Assembly: GCF_019049625.1 (NCBI RefSeq)
Contig: NZ_JAFMOY010000120.1
Span: 1-64,000 of the forward strand
Direction of reading: 5' to 3'
Length of the DNA: 64,000 nt
From: Rahnella ecdela
Lineage (GTDB): Bacteria; Pseudomonadota; Gammaproteobacteria; Enterobacterales; Enterobacteriaceae
Shown: positions 17,556 to 25,992 of the stretch, piece by piece
Layout: each line of letters starts with the position of its first letter
How positions within the stretch are numbered: the first letter of the stretch is position 1
Translations under genes and position numbers: made by a program
Notes under the pieces: model-generated
Database searches by the model: none
The model's input: only the letters and a program-made list of their open reading frames with translations
What the model was told of the DNA's origin: nothing

Positions 17556-18592
17556 GTGATTCCCAACATACTCAGGCCCACGATCACGACGACCATACAC
17601 ATGGCGGGCATCATCACGGTGGCGGACATCACCATCACCATCATCATTCCGGCCCGGCGACACCGAAATTCTGGCGGCGGGCTGCCATTGCTATCGTAAT
17701 AGTGGCGCTGATTGCCGCGTCTGCCTGTCTGGTACAGGTGCGTTCCGGCGAAGCGATGGTGATCACGCGCTTTGGTGATCCGGTGCGCGTGTTATTGAAT
17801 CCGGGGCTGGCGTGGCATTTACCGGTTCCGCTGGAAACTGCGATCCCGGTTGATTTGCGTATCCGCACCACGTCGAGCGGTTTACAAGATGTCGGCACGC
17901 GCGACGGCCTGCGGATTATCGTGCAGGCTTATACCGTCTGGCAGGTGAAAAACGATCCTCAGCATGTGCAGCGTTTTATCCGAGCGGTACAAAATCAGCC
18001 GGATATGGCGGCCGCGCAGATACGGACGTTTATCGGTTCTGCGCTGGAAACCACCACCAGCGGTTTTGCGCTGGCTGATCTGGTCAATACCGATGCCGGC
18101 AAAATCCGGCTTTCCGGTTTTGAGCAGCATTTACATGATCAGATTGCTCGTCAGTTGCTCGATAGCTATGGCATCGAATTAGTACAGGTCGGCGTCGAAC
18201 GCCTGACGCTGCCTTCAGTAACGCTGGATGCAACCGTGGATCGCATGCGTGCCGAACGCGAAACTATCGCCACCGAGCGGTCTGCCGAAGGTAAGCGTCA
18301 GGCGGCTGAAATCCGGTCTTCTGCCGAACGGGATGCCCGCGTAATGAAAGCCGATGCGTCCGTTAACGCCGCCAATATCGAAGCGCAGGCGCAGGTGCAG
18401 AGTGCGGCGATTTACGCTAAAGCCCGCGCCGGTAATCCTGAATTGTATGATTTGCTGCGCTCGCTCGATACGCTCAACAGCGTGATCACACCGGGAACGC
18501 AGCTGGTTTTACGCACCGATGCAGCGCCGTTTAAGCAACTGGCAGAAGGTCCGCCCGCGTTACCCGCTAACAATAACGGGCCGCGCCCATGA
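17552..18592 (+). CDS. HflC-like SPFH membrane protein with His-rich N-terminus
   Basis: This 346-residue protein begins at a GTG that overlaps the previous stop codon by 4 bp. Residues 6-32 contain 15 histidines, including seven in a row at 26-32, mixed with Asp and Gly: a probable metal-binding cytoplasmic tail. A single membrane helix (about 43-63) is followed by an SPFH domain (SGEAMVITRFGDPVRVLLNP, then PGLAWHLPVP). A charged coiled-coil segment (MRAERETIATERSAEGKRQ, about 230-248) and a Pro-rich end complete it. The fold is like HflC, but canonical hflKC sit with hflX and the protein lacks a His tail. With a P1B ATPase in the operon, a role in metal handling is inferred. Confidence 0.78.
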   Translation: MSDSQHTQAHDHDDHTHGGHHHGGGHHHHHHHSGPATPKFWRRAAIAIVIVALIAASACLVQVRSGEAMVITRFGDPVRVLLNPGLAWHLPVPLETAIPVDLRIRTTSSGLQDVGTRDGLRIIVQAYTVWQVKNDPQHVQRFIRAVQNQPDMAAAQIRTFIGSALETTTSGFALADLVNTDAGKIRLSGFEQHLHDQIARQLLDSYGIELVQVGVERLTLPSVTLDATVDRMRAERETIATERSAEGKRQAAEIRSSAERDARVMKADASVNAANIEAQAQVQSAAIYAKARAGNPELYDLLRSLDTLNSVITPGTQLVLRTDAAPFKQLAEGPPALPANNNGPRP

Positions 18593-19632
18593 ATCCATTA
18601 GCCCGTTTTCAGGGTAATGCCTGGTTTCAGGCGGGGCGTATGGCGTATCTGGCGCTGTTTGCTATGACGTTGATTGCTGCTGCCAGCTGGCTTTTCTCCA
18701 ATGTCCGCCAGATTGAGCCGGACAAACGTGCGGTAGTGATGCGCTTTGGTGCTGTTTCGCGCACGGCCGGAGCCGGTTTGCTGCTGGCGTGGCCGGAACC
18801 CATTGAGCAGGTGCAAATATTGCCCGCCGCCGATCGGGTGATCGAACATCATGTTACGGCCTTGCTGAGAAAAGCCATTGTGCCTGCGTGGACCAATACC
18901 GGCGGCGAGAAAAGTGACGCTGTTGCCGGTGCCGGGTATTTACTGACCGGCGATTCCGGCGTGGTTCAGCTGGATGTGCAGGTGTATTACGTGATAACCG
19001 ATCCGGTGGCCTTTGTGTTGCAGGGAGAACACGTGCTGCCCGCGCTGAACAGATTAACCGAGCACGCAGCGGTGGCGATTTGTGCCTCGCGGGATCTGGA
19101 TACCATTCTGGTCGCACGGCCGGAAATGGTCGGCAACGGTAATCATATCGCCGAACGTCGTGAGCGGCTGCGCGGCGATTTGCGTCAGGGGATTAATCAG
19201 CAACTCGCCGCCCTGAATGCGGCGGGAAGCAACCCCGGAATCGAAGTCCGCCGCGTTGACGTGCAGTCTTCTTTACCGCCCGCCGCTGTCGATGCGTTCA
19301 ACGCTGTGCTGACTGCCAGTCAGCAGGCGGAGCAGGATATCGCCAGTGCCGGTAATGAGGCCGCCCGCGTGCATCAGGAAGCGGTTCAGTCGGCAGATCG
19401 TTCCCTGCAAGTTTCGCAGGCTAAAGCCAGCGAACAGATTGCACGGGCTTCTGCCGATACCGCAACCATTGTTCAGCTGGCTGATGATCATTCTCCCGAA
19501 TTGCTGTGGCGTTTATGGCGGGAGCGGATGCCTGCGATCCTCGCCCATGCTGGCAGCGTGACGGCGGTGGATCCCCATGACGACGCACATCTGATCCTGC
19601 CCGGACCAGACCGTCCATCCTCTCAACCCTGA
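18589..19632 (+). CDS. HflK-like SPFH membrane protein
   Basis: The 347-residue protein starts 4 bp inside the previous gene (ATGA overlap). One membrane helix (about residues 18-38) is followed by the SPFH start VRQIEPDKRAVVMRFGAVSR, the loop AGLLLAWPEPIEQV, and a long Ala/Gln-rich helical region (about 230-290). The C-terminus holds a PHDDAHL segment and a Pro-rich tail. Each of the three SPFH proteins in this operon differs from the others, so they look like subunits of a hetero-oligomeric cage as HflK and HflC are. The gene ends 12 bp before the ATPase gene. Confidence 0.78.
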   Translation: MNPLARFQGNAWFQAGRMAYLALFAMTLIAAASWLFSNVRQIEPDKRAVVMRFGAVSRTAGAGLLLAWPEPIEQVQILPAADRVIEHHVTALLRKAIVPAWTNTGGEKSDAVAGAGYLLTGDSGVVQLDVQVYYVITDPVAFVLQGEHVLPALNRLTEHAAVAICASRDLDTILVARPEMVGNGNHIAERRERLRGDLRQGINQQLAALNAAGSNPGIEVRRVDVQSSLPPAAVDAFNAVLTASQQAEQDIASAGNEAARVHQEAVQSADRSLQVSQAKASEQIARASADTATIVQLADDHSPELLWRLWRERMPAILAHAGSVTAVDPHDDAHLILPGPDRPSSQP

Positions 19633-19644
19633 GGTATTTGTCCT

Positions 19645-21549
19645 GTGACTTCTTTTACTTCTGAAGAGCCGTCCGCGAAAAGTGTACTGCTGACGCGAAA
19701 TGAGCAGCGGAGTATGGCGGTGCAGCTGATTCTGGCGATGGCCGCTTTCGGATTACTGCTCTGCGGCTGGATCTGGCAGTGGCTGTTTCCTCAGCAAAGC
19801 GACGTCGGACAGATTCTGTTTGGCGTGGCTTCCCTGCTGGTGGCGGTACCGGTATTGCGTTCGGCGATATATAGCTTACGCAGCCCGAGTCTGCACGGTG
19901 TTACCGATCAGCTGATTGCGCTGGCGATGCTCGGGGCGTGGGCGACCGGCGATCTGATGACCGCCGCATTGCTACCGGGCATTATGATATTTGGTCATAT
20001 TCTGGAAGAGCGCAGTGTGATCGGCTCGCAGGAAGCCATTGATGCGCTCAGCCGTCTGACCCGCAGCCGTGCGCGACGGATATTGCCGGACGGTGAAATT
20101 GAAGAAATCGATAACCATCAGCTGCAAACCGGTGACCGGGTAGAAGTTCGCGCAGGGGACCGGATGCCCGCCGATGGTCGCGTGATCTCCGGCAGCGCCA
20201 GTCTGGATACCGCGCCGATCACCGGCGAATCCGTGCCTCAGGAAGCACGCGCGGGTGACGACGTGTTCGGCGGGGCCATTAATCTGGACGGACTGCTGAC
20301 TGTTGAGATCACGCGAACCGGCGCGGATGCCACACTGGGTAAAGTGATTGCGCTGATGCAAAAAGCTGAACATGCCAAACCGCCAATCACCCGTTTGCTC
20401 GAGCGTTATGCCGGACAATATCTGGTGCTGATTTTACTGATTGCCGCGGCGACCTGGTTTATCACGCGCGATGCCCACGCCATGCTGGCAGTGCTGGTGG
20501 CGGCATGTCCTTGTGCGCTGGTGCTTTCCGCACCGGCCACCGCGATTGCGGGTATCGCGGTGGCGGCGCGTCATGGGATCCTGATCCGCAGCTCTGCATT
20601 TCTTGAGGAACTGGCCGATCTCAACGCCATTGTGGTGGATAAAACCGGCACGCTGACGCACGGCGAATTGCATCTGCAACGCCCGGTGCTGGAGGAAAAC
20701 GAGTCCTCTGAAGCGGTGCTTATTCTGGCGGCCAGTCTTGGCGCAGCGAGCAGTCATCCGGTCAGCCGCGCGCTGGCGCAGTTACTGCCTCGTGAGCAAT
20801 ATTTACCGCTGGAAGAGGTTTCAGAACAACAGGGCATGGGCGTGCGGGCGCGAACTGCGCAGGGCGAGGCGCTGCTGGGCCGCCCGGCATTTTTCAGCCA
20901 GAACAATATCGCGGTGAGTGATGTGCCTGAACATGACGGGCCGCTGGTCGGTCTGGCGCTGAACGGGCATTTTCTTGGCTGGCTGCTGCTGGCGGATTCA
21001 TTACGGCCTGAAGCGCGGACCGCGTTAGCCGAACTGCGCCAGCTGGGGCTGCAACGTCAATTACTGCTGACCGGCGATCGCGCCAGCGTGGCACACCGTA
21101 TTGCCGGAGAACTGGGCATCAGGGATGTGGTCGCTCAGGCTTTACCGGAAGACAAACTGCATCAGGTTTCCGCTGAGATTGCACAGGGTTTTCGCCCGAT
21201 GGTGGTTGGCGACGGCATCAATGATTCTCTGGCGCTGAAAGCCGGAGTGGTGGGGATTGCGATGGGCGCAGGCGGCAGTGATATCGCGCTGGCCTCTGCC
21301 GATGTGGTGCTGATCGGCAGTGATTTACGCCGTCTCGGTACCTGTGTGCGCCTGAGCCGTGCCTGCCGCCGGACGCTGAAAATTAATGTCTTCATCGGAC
21401 TGGGCTGGACGCTGGTGGTGATGGCCGCTGCCGCAATGGGATTGCTTGGCGTGGCGGGCGTACTGATTGCCGCACTGCTGCATAATCTCAGCACGTTGCT
21501 GGTCTTGGGCAATGCCGGGCGATTACTGCGTTTCGATGAGCCGCTCTGA
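19645..21549 (+). CDS. P1B-type heavy-metal translocating ATPase without N-terminal metal-binding domain
   Basis: This 634-residue P-type ATPase carries all the core signatures: TGES (193-196) in the actuator domain, the membrane metal site CPC (288-290), DKTGT with the phosphorylated Asp332, the nucleotide-domain His-Pro (371-372) and GDGIND (Asp523). It lacks an HMA or Cys-rich N-terminal domain, starting directly with membrane helices. In the last helix the position of the ZntA Asp714 appears to be His613 in LLHNLSTLLVLGN, so a Zn/Cd/Pb pump of the ZntA type is doubtful. The translation start is GTG, with GAGG at 19631. It is the last gene of the SPFH operon and is followed by a terminator. 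The metal is unknown. Confidence 0.85.
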   Translation: MTSFTSEEPSAKSVLLTRNEQRSMAVQLILAMAAFGLLLCGWIWQWLFPQQSDVGQILFGVASLLVAVPVLRSAIYSLRSPSLHGVTDQLIALAMLGAWATGDLMTAALLPGIMIFGHILEERSVIGSQEAIDALSRLTRSRARRILPDGEIEEIDNHQLQTGDRVEVRAGDRMPADGRVISGSASLDTAPITGESVPQEARAGDDVFGGAINLDGLLTVEITRTGADATLGKVIALMQKAEHAKPPITRLLERYAGQYLVLILLIAAATWFITRDAHAMLAVLVAACPCALVLSAPATAIAGIAVAARHGILIRSSAFLEELADLNAIVVDKTGTLTHGELHLQRPVLEENESSEAVLILAASLGAASSHPVSRALAQLLPREQYLPLEEVSEQQGMGVRARTAQGEALLGRPAFFSQNNIAVSDVPEHDGPLVGLALNGHFLGWLLLADSLRPEARTALAELRQLGLQRQLLLTGDRASVAHRIAGELGIRDVVAQALPEDKLHQVSAEIAQGFRPMVVGDGINDSLALKAGVVGIAMGAGGSDIALASADVVLIGSDLRRLGTCVRLSRACRRTLKINVFIGLGWTLVVMAAAAMGLLGVAGVLIAALLHNLSTLLVLGNAGRLLRFDEPL

Positions 21550-21570
21550 CCCGCAAACTGGCCGAAAGAG

Positions 21571-21603
21571 AAAGGTGTCGCGTCAAAACGGCACCTTTTT
21601 TAC
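21571..21603. terminator. Bidirectional terminator between P1B ATPase gene and afuC
   Basis: The 10-bp stem (21571-21580 with 21589-21598, one G-U pair) has an 8-nt loop and is followed by T's to 21601. It lies between two convergent genes, 21 bp after the ATPase stop and 14 bp beyond the afuC stop, and best serves the plus strand. Confidence 0.85.
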
Positions 21604-21616
21604 GTTTATCGCTGTA

Positions 21617-22699
21617 TCACACCAGCACAAACATGCCGTAAGGATGGATTTGCAGGAAGAAATTATCGCCCGCGGTCGGTTGCAACTGCGTGGCGTTGAC
21701 CTGCAACAGCAACGACTGTCCGTGCCATTCCACCGTCACTTCATACTGCGGTCCCATATAGGCCACGTGGGTTATCACGCAGCGCTGGCTGTCGTCGCCC
21801 TGCAAGCCCAGCGTGATCGCTTCGGGACGCACGCCCACTGTACATTGCTGCATACCCGGTGCGAACGCGGTGGGTTTCGGGATGTGATAGCCGAAAATCT
21901 CCACGGTATCGCGGTGCAAATCTGCCGGAAACACGTTGGCGTCGCCCATAAAACTCGCCATAAAGCGTGAAGCGGGCTGGCGGTAAAGTTCCTGCGGTGC
22001 GCCAATCTGCATGATCTTCCCCTTATTCATCACCAGTACCGTGTCGGATACCGCAAAAGCCTCGCTCTGATCGTGCGTCACGTACAGCGAGGTGATGTTG
22101 AACTGCTGTTGCAGTTCGCGGATTTTTTCCCGCATGCTGCGGCGCAGGTTGGCATCGAGGTTACTCAGCGGTTCGTCGAACAGCAGTACTTTGGGTTTGA
22201 GGATCAGCGCCCGTGCCAGTGCGACACGTTGCTGCTGGCCGCCGGAAATCTGGTCGACGAAGCGGTCTTCAAATCCGTCGAGATCAACCAGAGACAGCGC
22301 CTCGCGCACGCGGTCGCGGATCTCTGCTTTCGGCCGTCCGAGCATTTTCAACCCGTACCCGATGTTTTCCCCCAGCGACATGTGCGGGAACAGTGCGTAG
22401 GATTGAAACACCATACAGATGTCACGCTGCTGAATGGAACGATCAGTGACGTCTTCGCCGTCGATAAAAATCCGGCCTTCAGATGGCTTTTCCAGCCCGG
22501 CGACCATGCGCAGTACCGTGGTTTTACCGCAGCCGGACGGACCGAGCAGGGTGACCATTTTCCCTTTCGGGATCGCCAGATTCAGGCCTTCCAGTACCGT
22601 ATTGCTGCCAAATCGTTTGGCGACATTTTTGATCTCAACAAAGTTCCTGGTGGTTTCTGCCGGTGCAGTGTGAACCGGGTTTTCAGTGGTCATTGTCAT
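21617..22699 (-). CDS. afuC: Sugar-phosphate ABC transporter ATP-binding protein AfuC
   Basis: The roughly 360-residue ABC ATPase has Walker A GPSGCGKT (about 54-61), the signature [15 protein letters not shown] and Walker [13 protein letters not shown], followed by a C-terminal TOBE-like domain. It closely matches the AfuC/FbpC protein of pathogenic E. coli. AfuABC was first labelled a ferric transporter but was shown in other species to import hexose phosphates such as glucose-6-P. I begin it at the ATG at 22699 because GGAG (22709-22712) precedes it by 9 nt; the upstream in-frame TTG is less likely. The gap from afuB is 17 bp, so it is the last gene of the afu operon. Confidence 0.9.
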   Translation of the reverse strand: MTMTTENPVHTAPAETTRNFVEIKNVAKRFGSNTVLEGLNLAIPKGKMVTLLGPSGCGKTTVLRMVAGLEKPSEGRIFIDGEDVTDRSIQQRDICMVFQSYALFPHMSLGENIGYGLKMLGRPKAEIRDRVREALSLVDLDGFEDRFVDQISGGQQQRVALARALILKPKVLLFDEPLSNLDANLRRSMREKIRELQQQFNITSLYVTHDQSEAFAVSDTVLVMNKGKIMQIGAPQELYRQPASRFMASFMGDANVFPADLHRDTVEIFGYHIPKPTAFAPGMQQCTVGVRPEAITLGLQGDDSQRCVITHVAYMGPQYEVTVEWHGQSLLLQVNATQLQPTAGDNFFLQIHPYGMFVLV

Positions 22700-22716
22700 G
22701 TGAAATCGCTCCAAAA

Positions 22717-24795
22717 TTATTGGCCGGTTTTGGCTTTTGAGCGGGAAATTCGCGCTTCGCCAACCAGATAGTCAAAGATGAAAATGATCGCCAGCATCAC
22801 GACGATAAGGATTGAGCCGTAGGCAATCGCCACGCCGTATTCGCCGTCTTCCACACGATTGAGAATGTACGCCGTGGCGACGCGGGTATCCGGCGTAACC
22901 AGGAAAACGATAGCGCTGACGGTAGTAATGGCACGTACGAAGCTGTAAATCAGCGCCGACAGAATGGCCGGTCGCAGCAGCGGCAGCAGGATATACATCA
23001 CCGTGCGCATCGAACCTGCGCGCAGGCTGAGCGAGGCTTCATCCAGCGATTTATCCAGCTGTCCCAGCCCGGCAATCCCGGCGCGGATACCTACCGGCAC
23101 GTTACGCATCACCATGGAGATAATCACGATGGCTGCCGTACCCGTCAGATAAACCGGTGCGCTGTTAAAGGCCAGAATGTAGGAAATTCCCGCCACCGTG
23201 CCCGGTACCGCAAAACACAGCATGGTACTGAACTCAATGGTTTTTTTGCCACGGAACTGCTGGCGTACCACGATGTAAGCGATGAGCAAACCAAACAGCG
23301 CAGTGATTGGCGCAGCAATTCCGGCATAGAGCAGGGTGTCGAGCAGCGAAGGCCATGCACCGTCGGAGAGGCCCTGTCCAAATAGTTTGGTGAAGTTATC
23401 GAAGGTCAGCGTGTAATCCACCCCCCAGTTGACGGTAAAACTGCCGTAGAAAATGCTGCCGTAAAGCAGGGCATTGAACGCTATCCACACCGCCAGCAGG
23501 GCAGTGACGCCCCAGACTAAGGTCACCGGCAGCGGCTGAACGTCGCCACGTGAGGTTTTGCCGGAAATCGTGACGTACGAGCGTTTGCCAATCCACATGT
23601 ACTGCACGCAGAACACCAGCAATGAGAACACCAGCAGGATCACGCCGAGCGTACTGGCGGCCTGATAATCGAGCTGTGCGCCGGTGATGTAGAAATAGAT
23701 TTGCGTGGCGAGTACGTCGAAATTTCCGCCGAGCACCAGCGGGTTACTGAAATCCGCCAGTGACTGGACGATGACAATCAGAAAAGCATTCGCCAGCGCC
23801 GGTTTAAGCAGCGGCAAAAACACACGGTGAAAGGTCTGCCAGCGGCTGGCGCGCAGCGTATATGACGCTTCTTCCAGCGACGGATGAATGGTTTTAATGG
23901 CGCCGTCGAGGATCATAAATGCCATCGGCGTGAACGCCAGAACCTGTGCCAGCCAGATACCGGTGAAACCGTAAAGCCAGTTGGTGTTGGTCAGCCCGAA
24001 CCCGTCGACCATCAGTTCAGTGACATAGCCTGAGCGGCCCATCATCAGCGTAACACCCAGCCCGACGATAAATGGCGGGGTGACAATCGGCAAAATCGAG
24101 AATATACGCCCGATAATCGCCGAGCGTTTGGCGATGCGGGTGGTGTAAATCGCCAGCACCAGCCCGAAGAAGGTACAACCGATCCCGACGGCGACGGATA
24201 GCAGGAACGAGTTCCAGATCACCTGCAAAATATGCGACTGACCGAGTACTGCCATAAAGGCCAGCGGCGCGAACTCTCCTGCGTCACTGGTAAACATCGG
24301 AATGAAAATCGCAATGCTCGGATAAATGATAAACACGGCGATCAGCGCGATGATGCAAATCAGCGATCCGAGCACGAAACGGTCGCCGCCCAGCCACTCG
24401 AGGCGTGCCAGCGCCAGCGAGCAAATCGCACCCAGGGCGATAAACATCAGAATGCTGCCATAGCCCAGACCGCGGCCAATAAGAGTCGCACTGACTATCA
24501 TGAACAGCGCACAAAACACCGACCAGGCGGCGTCGAACTGATGACGACGTCGGGCTTCGAGACGCTGCGCGTGGCGGGGACGAAACAGTAACGCCATCGG
24601 CAGAACCAGCCAAAGCAGACTGAGATTCAGCCCCGACCAGCCGTACGCCGCGAGAATTTCATCCTGCGTCGATTCCAGCAGACCGTAATCCAGACTCCAC
24701 GACGGCAGCAGCACAAAGCCGACCAGGATAAGCCCCAGCCAGCCGAAAACCGGATCACGGCGTCGTGTGTCGGGCAGGGTTAATGAATGAGACAT
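22717..24795 (-). CDS. afuB: Sugar-phosphate ABC transporter permease AfuB (fused double permease)
   Basis: This 692-residue inner-membrane protein contains two tandem ABC permease units. Each has an EAA-like loop: [15 protein letters not shown] near residue 310 and [15 protein letters not shown] near 600. An extra N-terminal membrane region of several helices precedes them. Fusion of both permease halves in one chain is normal for the FbpB/AfuB family. It forms the channel for hexose phosphates delivered by AfuA and powered by AfuC. The start has a strong GGAG in the AAGGAGACAGT leader. It is separated from afuA by a 113-bp gap with a strong hairpin, which could make afuA more abundant than the permease. 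Confidence 0.9.
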   Translation of the reverse strand: MSHSLTLPDTRRRDPVFGWLGLILVGFVLLPSWSLDYGLLESTQDEILAAYGWSGLNLSLLWLVLPMALLFRPRHAQRLEARRRHQFDAAWSVFCALFMIVSATLIGRGLGYGSILMFIALGAICSLALARLEWLGGDRFVLGSLICIIALIAVFIIYPSIAIFIPMFTSDAGEFAPLAFMAVLGQSHILQVIWNSFLLSVAVGIGCTFFGLVLAIYTTRIAKRSAIIGRIFSILPIVTPPFIVGLGVTLMMGRSGYVTELMVDGFGLTNTNWLYGFTGIWLAQVLAFTPMAFMILDGAIKTIHPSLEEASYTLRASRWQTFHRVFLPLLKPALANAFLIVIVQSLADFSNPLVLGGNFDVLATQIYFYITGAQLDYQAASTLGVILLVFSLLVFCVQYMWIGKRSYVTISGKTSRGDVQPLPVTLVWGVTALLAVWIAFNALLYGSIFYGSFTVNWGVDYTLTFDNFTKLFGQGLSDGAWPSLLDTLLYAGIAAPITALFGLLIAYIVVRQQFRGKKTIEFSTMLCFAVPGTVAGISYILAFNSAPVYLTGTAAIVIISMVMRNVPVGIRAGIAGLGQLDKSLDEASLSLRAGSMRTVMYILLPLLRPAILSALIYSFVRAITTVSAIVFLVTPDTRVATAYILNRVEDGEYGVAIAYGSILIVVMLAIIFIFDYLVGEARISRSKAKTGQ

Positions 24796-24852
24796 ACTGT
24801 CTCCTTATTAAGAGAAAAAAGGTGTTGGCGAAAATAATGCTGAGTGCGTTAA

Positions 24853-24872
24853 CTCCCCCTTAGCTGGGGGAG
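24853..24872 (-). promoter_or_regulatory. Intercistronic hairpin between afuA and afuB
   Basis: The perfect 7-bp stem CTCCCCC/GGGGGAG (24853-24859 with 24866-24872) has a 6-nt loop. It is not followed by a U-tract on the minus strand, so it is more likely an mRNA-stabilising or partial read-through element than a terminator. Such hairpins after binding-protein genes are well known in ABC operons. Confidence 0.6.
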
Positions 24873-24908
24873 GCGCAAAGCGCGTTCACTCAATAAGTAC
24901 GCGGGCTT

Positions 24909-25949
24909 TTATTGAGACTCTTTGCCCATCTTCACTTCATTGACCCATTTGGTGATGAGCTCTTTACGCATATCGGATGCGCCATATTTGTCCATGTCGT
25001 AATTGATGAGCTTCAGGTCGCTCATTTTCAGCGAGTTCGGGGAGGTTTCTGCGGTGGTATTGGTCAGAATTTGATACGACTGGCCTTTTTTCCATGCCAG
25101 TTCCTGCGCTTCTTTCGATAATGCCCAGTCAACAAACAGTTTAGCGTTATCCAGATTGCGTGCGCCTTTCAGGATGCTGACGCCGCCGATTTCATAACCC
25201 GAACCTTCGCAAGGAGAGATAAGCTTCAGCGGTGCGCCGCTTTCTTTTTCCTGAGCATAATCATGCAGGAAGCCGATACCGATGGCAGTTTCACCGCGTG
25301 CGGCGTTACGCGCCGGGGCGATACCGGATTTGGTGTACTGGGAAATATTGCTGTTGAGCTTTTTCAGGTAATCGAAAGCCTGATCTTCGCCCCACAACTG
25401 TGCGAAGGTCGCCAGCGCGGTGTACGCGGTGCCGGAACTTTGCGGATCAGCAATCTGTATTTCGCCTTTGTAAATCGGATTGGTCAGGTCTTTCCAGCAT
25501 TTCGGTTCTGGCAGGTTTTTCTCTTTCAGACGGTTGGTATTCACGCCGACGCCCAGAATACCGATGTATACGGCGGACGAGTAGTTACCTTTGCGCTTGG
25601 CCGGATCCTGGAAGTTCGGCATGATTTGCGCGAGGTTCGGGGATTTGTAAGCCTGCAACAAGTCCATTTCACCGGCCTGAGACTGTGGATCTAAGGTGCC
25701 GCCGTACCATATATCTGCCTGAGGGTTCTTTTTCTCGGCTTCAACTTTCGCCAGCGTGCTGCCGGAACCGTTGCGGATGAAGGACGTTTTGACGTCGTAT
25801 TTTTCCCCGAAGGCTTTGGTTTCTTCTTCGCACATGGCGTTGGTGGCGCTGCAATACACCACCAGACGGCCTTTAGCCTGAGCAGCACCGGTGAAAGCCG
25901 TCATGGCGACGGCTGCGGCGAGGAGGGAATAAGTCAGAGTCGTTTTCAT
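24909..25949 (-). CDS. afuA: Periplasmic sugar-phosphate binding protein AfuA
   Basis: The 346-residue precursor has a classic Sec signal peptide (residues 1-25, cleavage after Ala-Gln-Ala). The mature protein opens KGRLVVYCSATNAMCEEE, a cysteine-containing form of the iron-binding-protein-like fold. It lacks the tyrosine pair expected for Fe(III) binding in FbpA, in keeping with the reassignment of AfuA to hexose-phosphate binding (glucose-6-P, fructose-6-P). Its gene starts only 43 bp after the uhpC-like gene, so it is probably read from a promoter in front of uhpC and expressed in response to external sugar phosphates. Confidence 0.9.
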   Translation of the reverse strand: MKTTLTYSLLAAAVAMTAFTGAAQAKGRLVVYCSATNAMCEEETKAFGEKYDVKTSFIRNGSGSTLAKVEAEKKNPQADIWYGGTLDPQSQAGEMDLLQAYKSPNLAQIMPNFQDPAKRKGNYSSAVYIGILGVGVNTNRLKEKNLPEPKCWKDLTNPIYKGEIQIADPQSSGTAYTALATFAQLWGEDQAFDYLKKLNSNISQYTKSGIAPARNAARGETAIGIGFLHDYAQEKESGAPLKLISPCEGSGYEIGGVSILKGARNLDNAKLFVDWALSKEAQELAWKKGQSYQILTNTTAETSPNSLKMSDLKLINYDMDKYGASDMRKELITKWVNEVKMGKESQ

Positions 25950-25992
25950 GGTGTTTACCTTTTCTTGTTATGTTGCAGGACAGAGAACCTTG

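Noticed and set aside
15597-19632. Canonical hflK-hflC operon
   Set aside because: There are three SPFH genes, one with many extra helices and one with a His tail, and no hflX, hfq or purA neighbours; the partner is a metal ATPase.
22073-22771. 232-codon plus-strand frame
   Set aside because: It lies antisense to afuC and follows its codon pattern; no family features are visible.
24909-25949. Ferric iron binding protein (FbpA-type)
   Set aside because: The fold is similar, but the uhp-type neighbours, the close match of AfuC to the AfuABC type and the lack of the tyrosine pair support sugar-phosphate binding.
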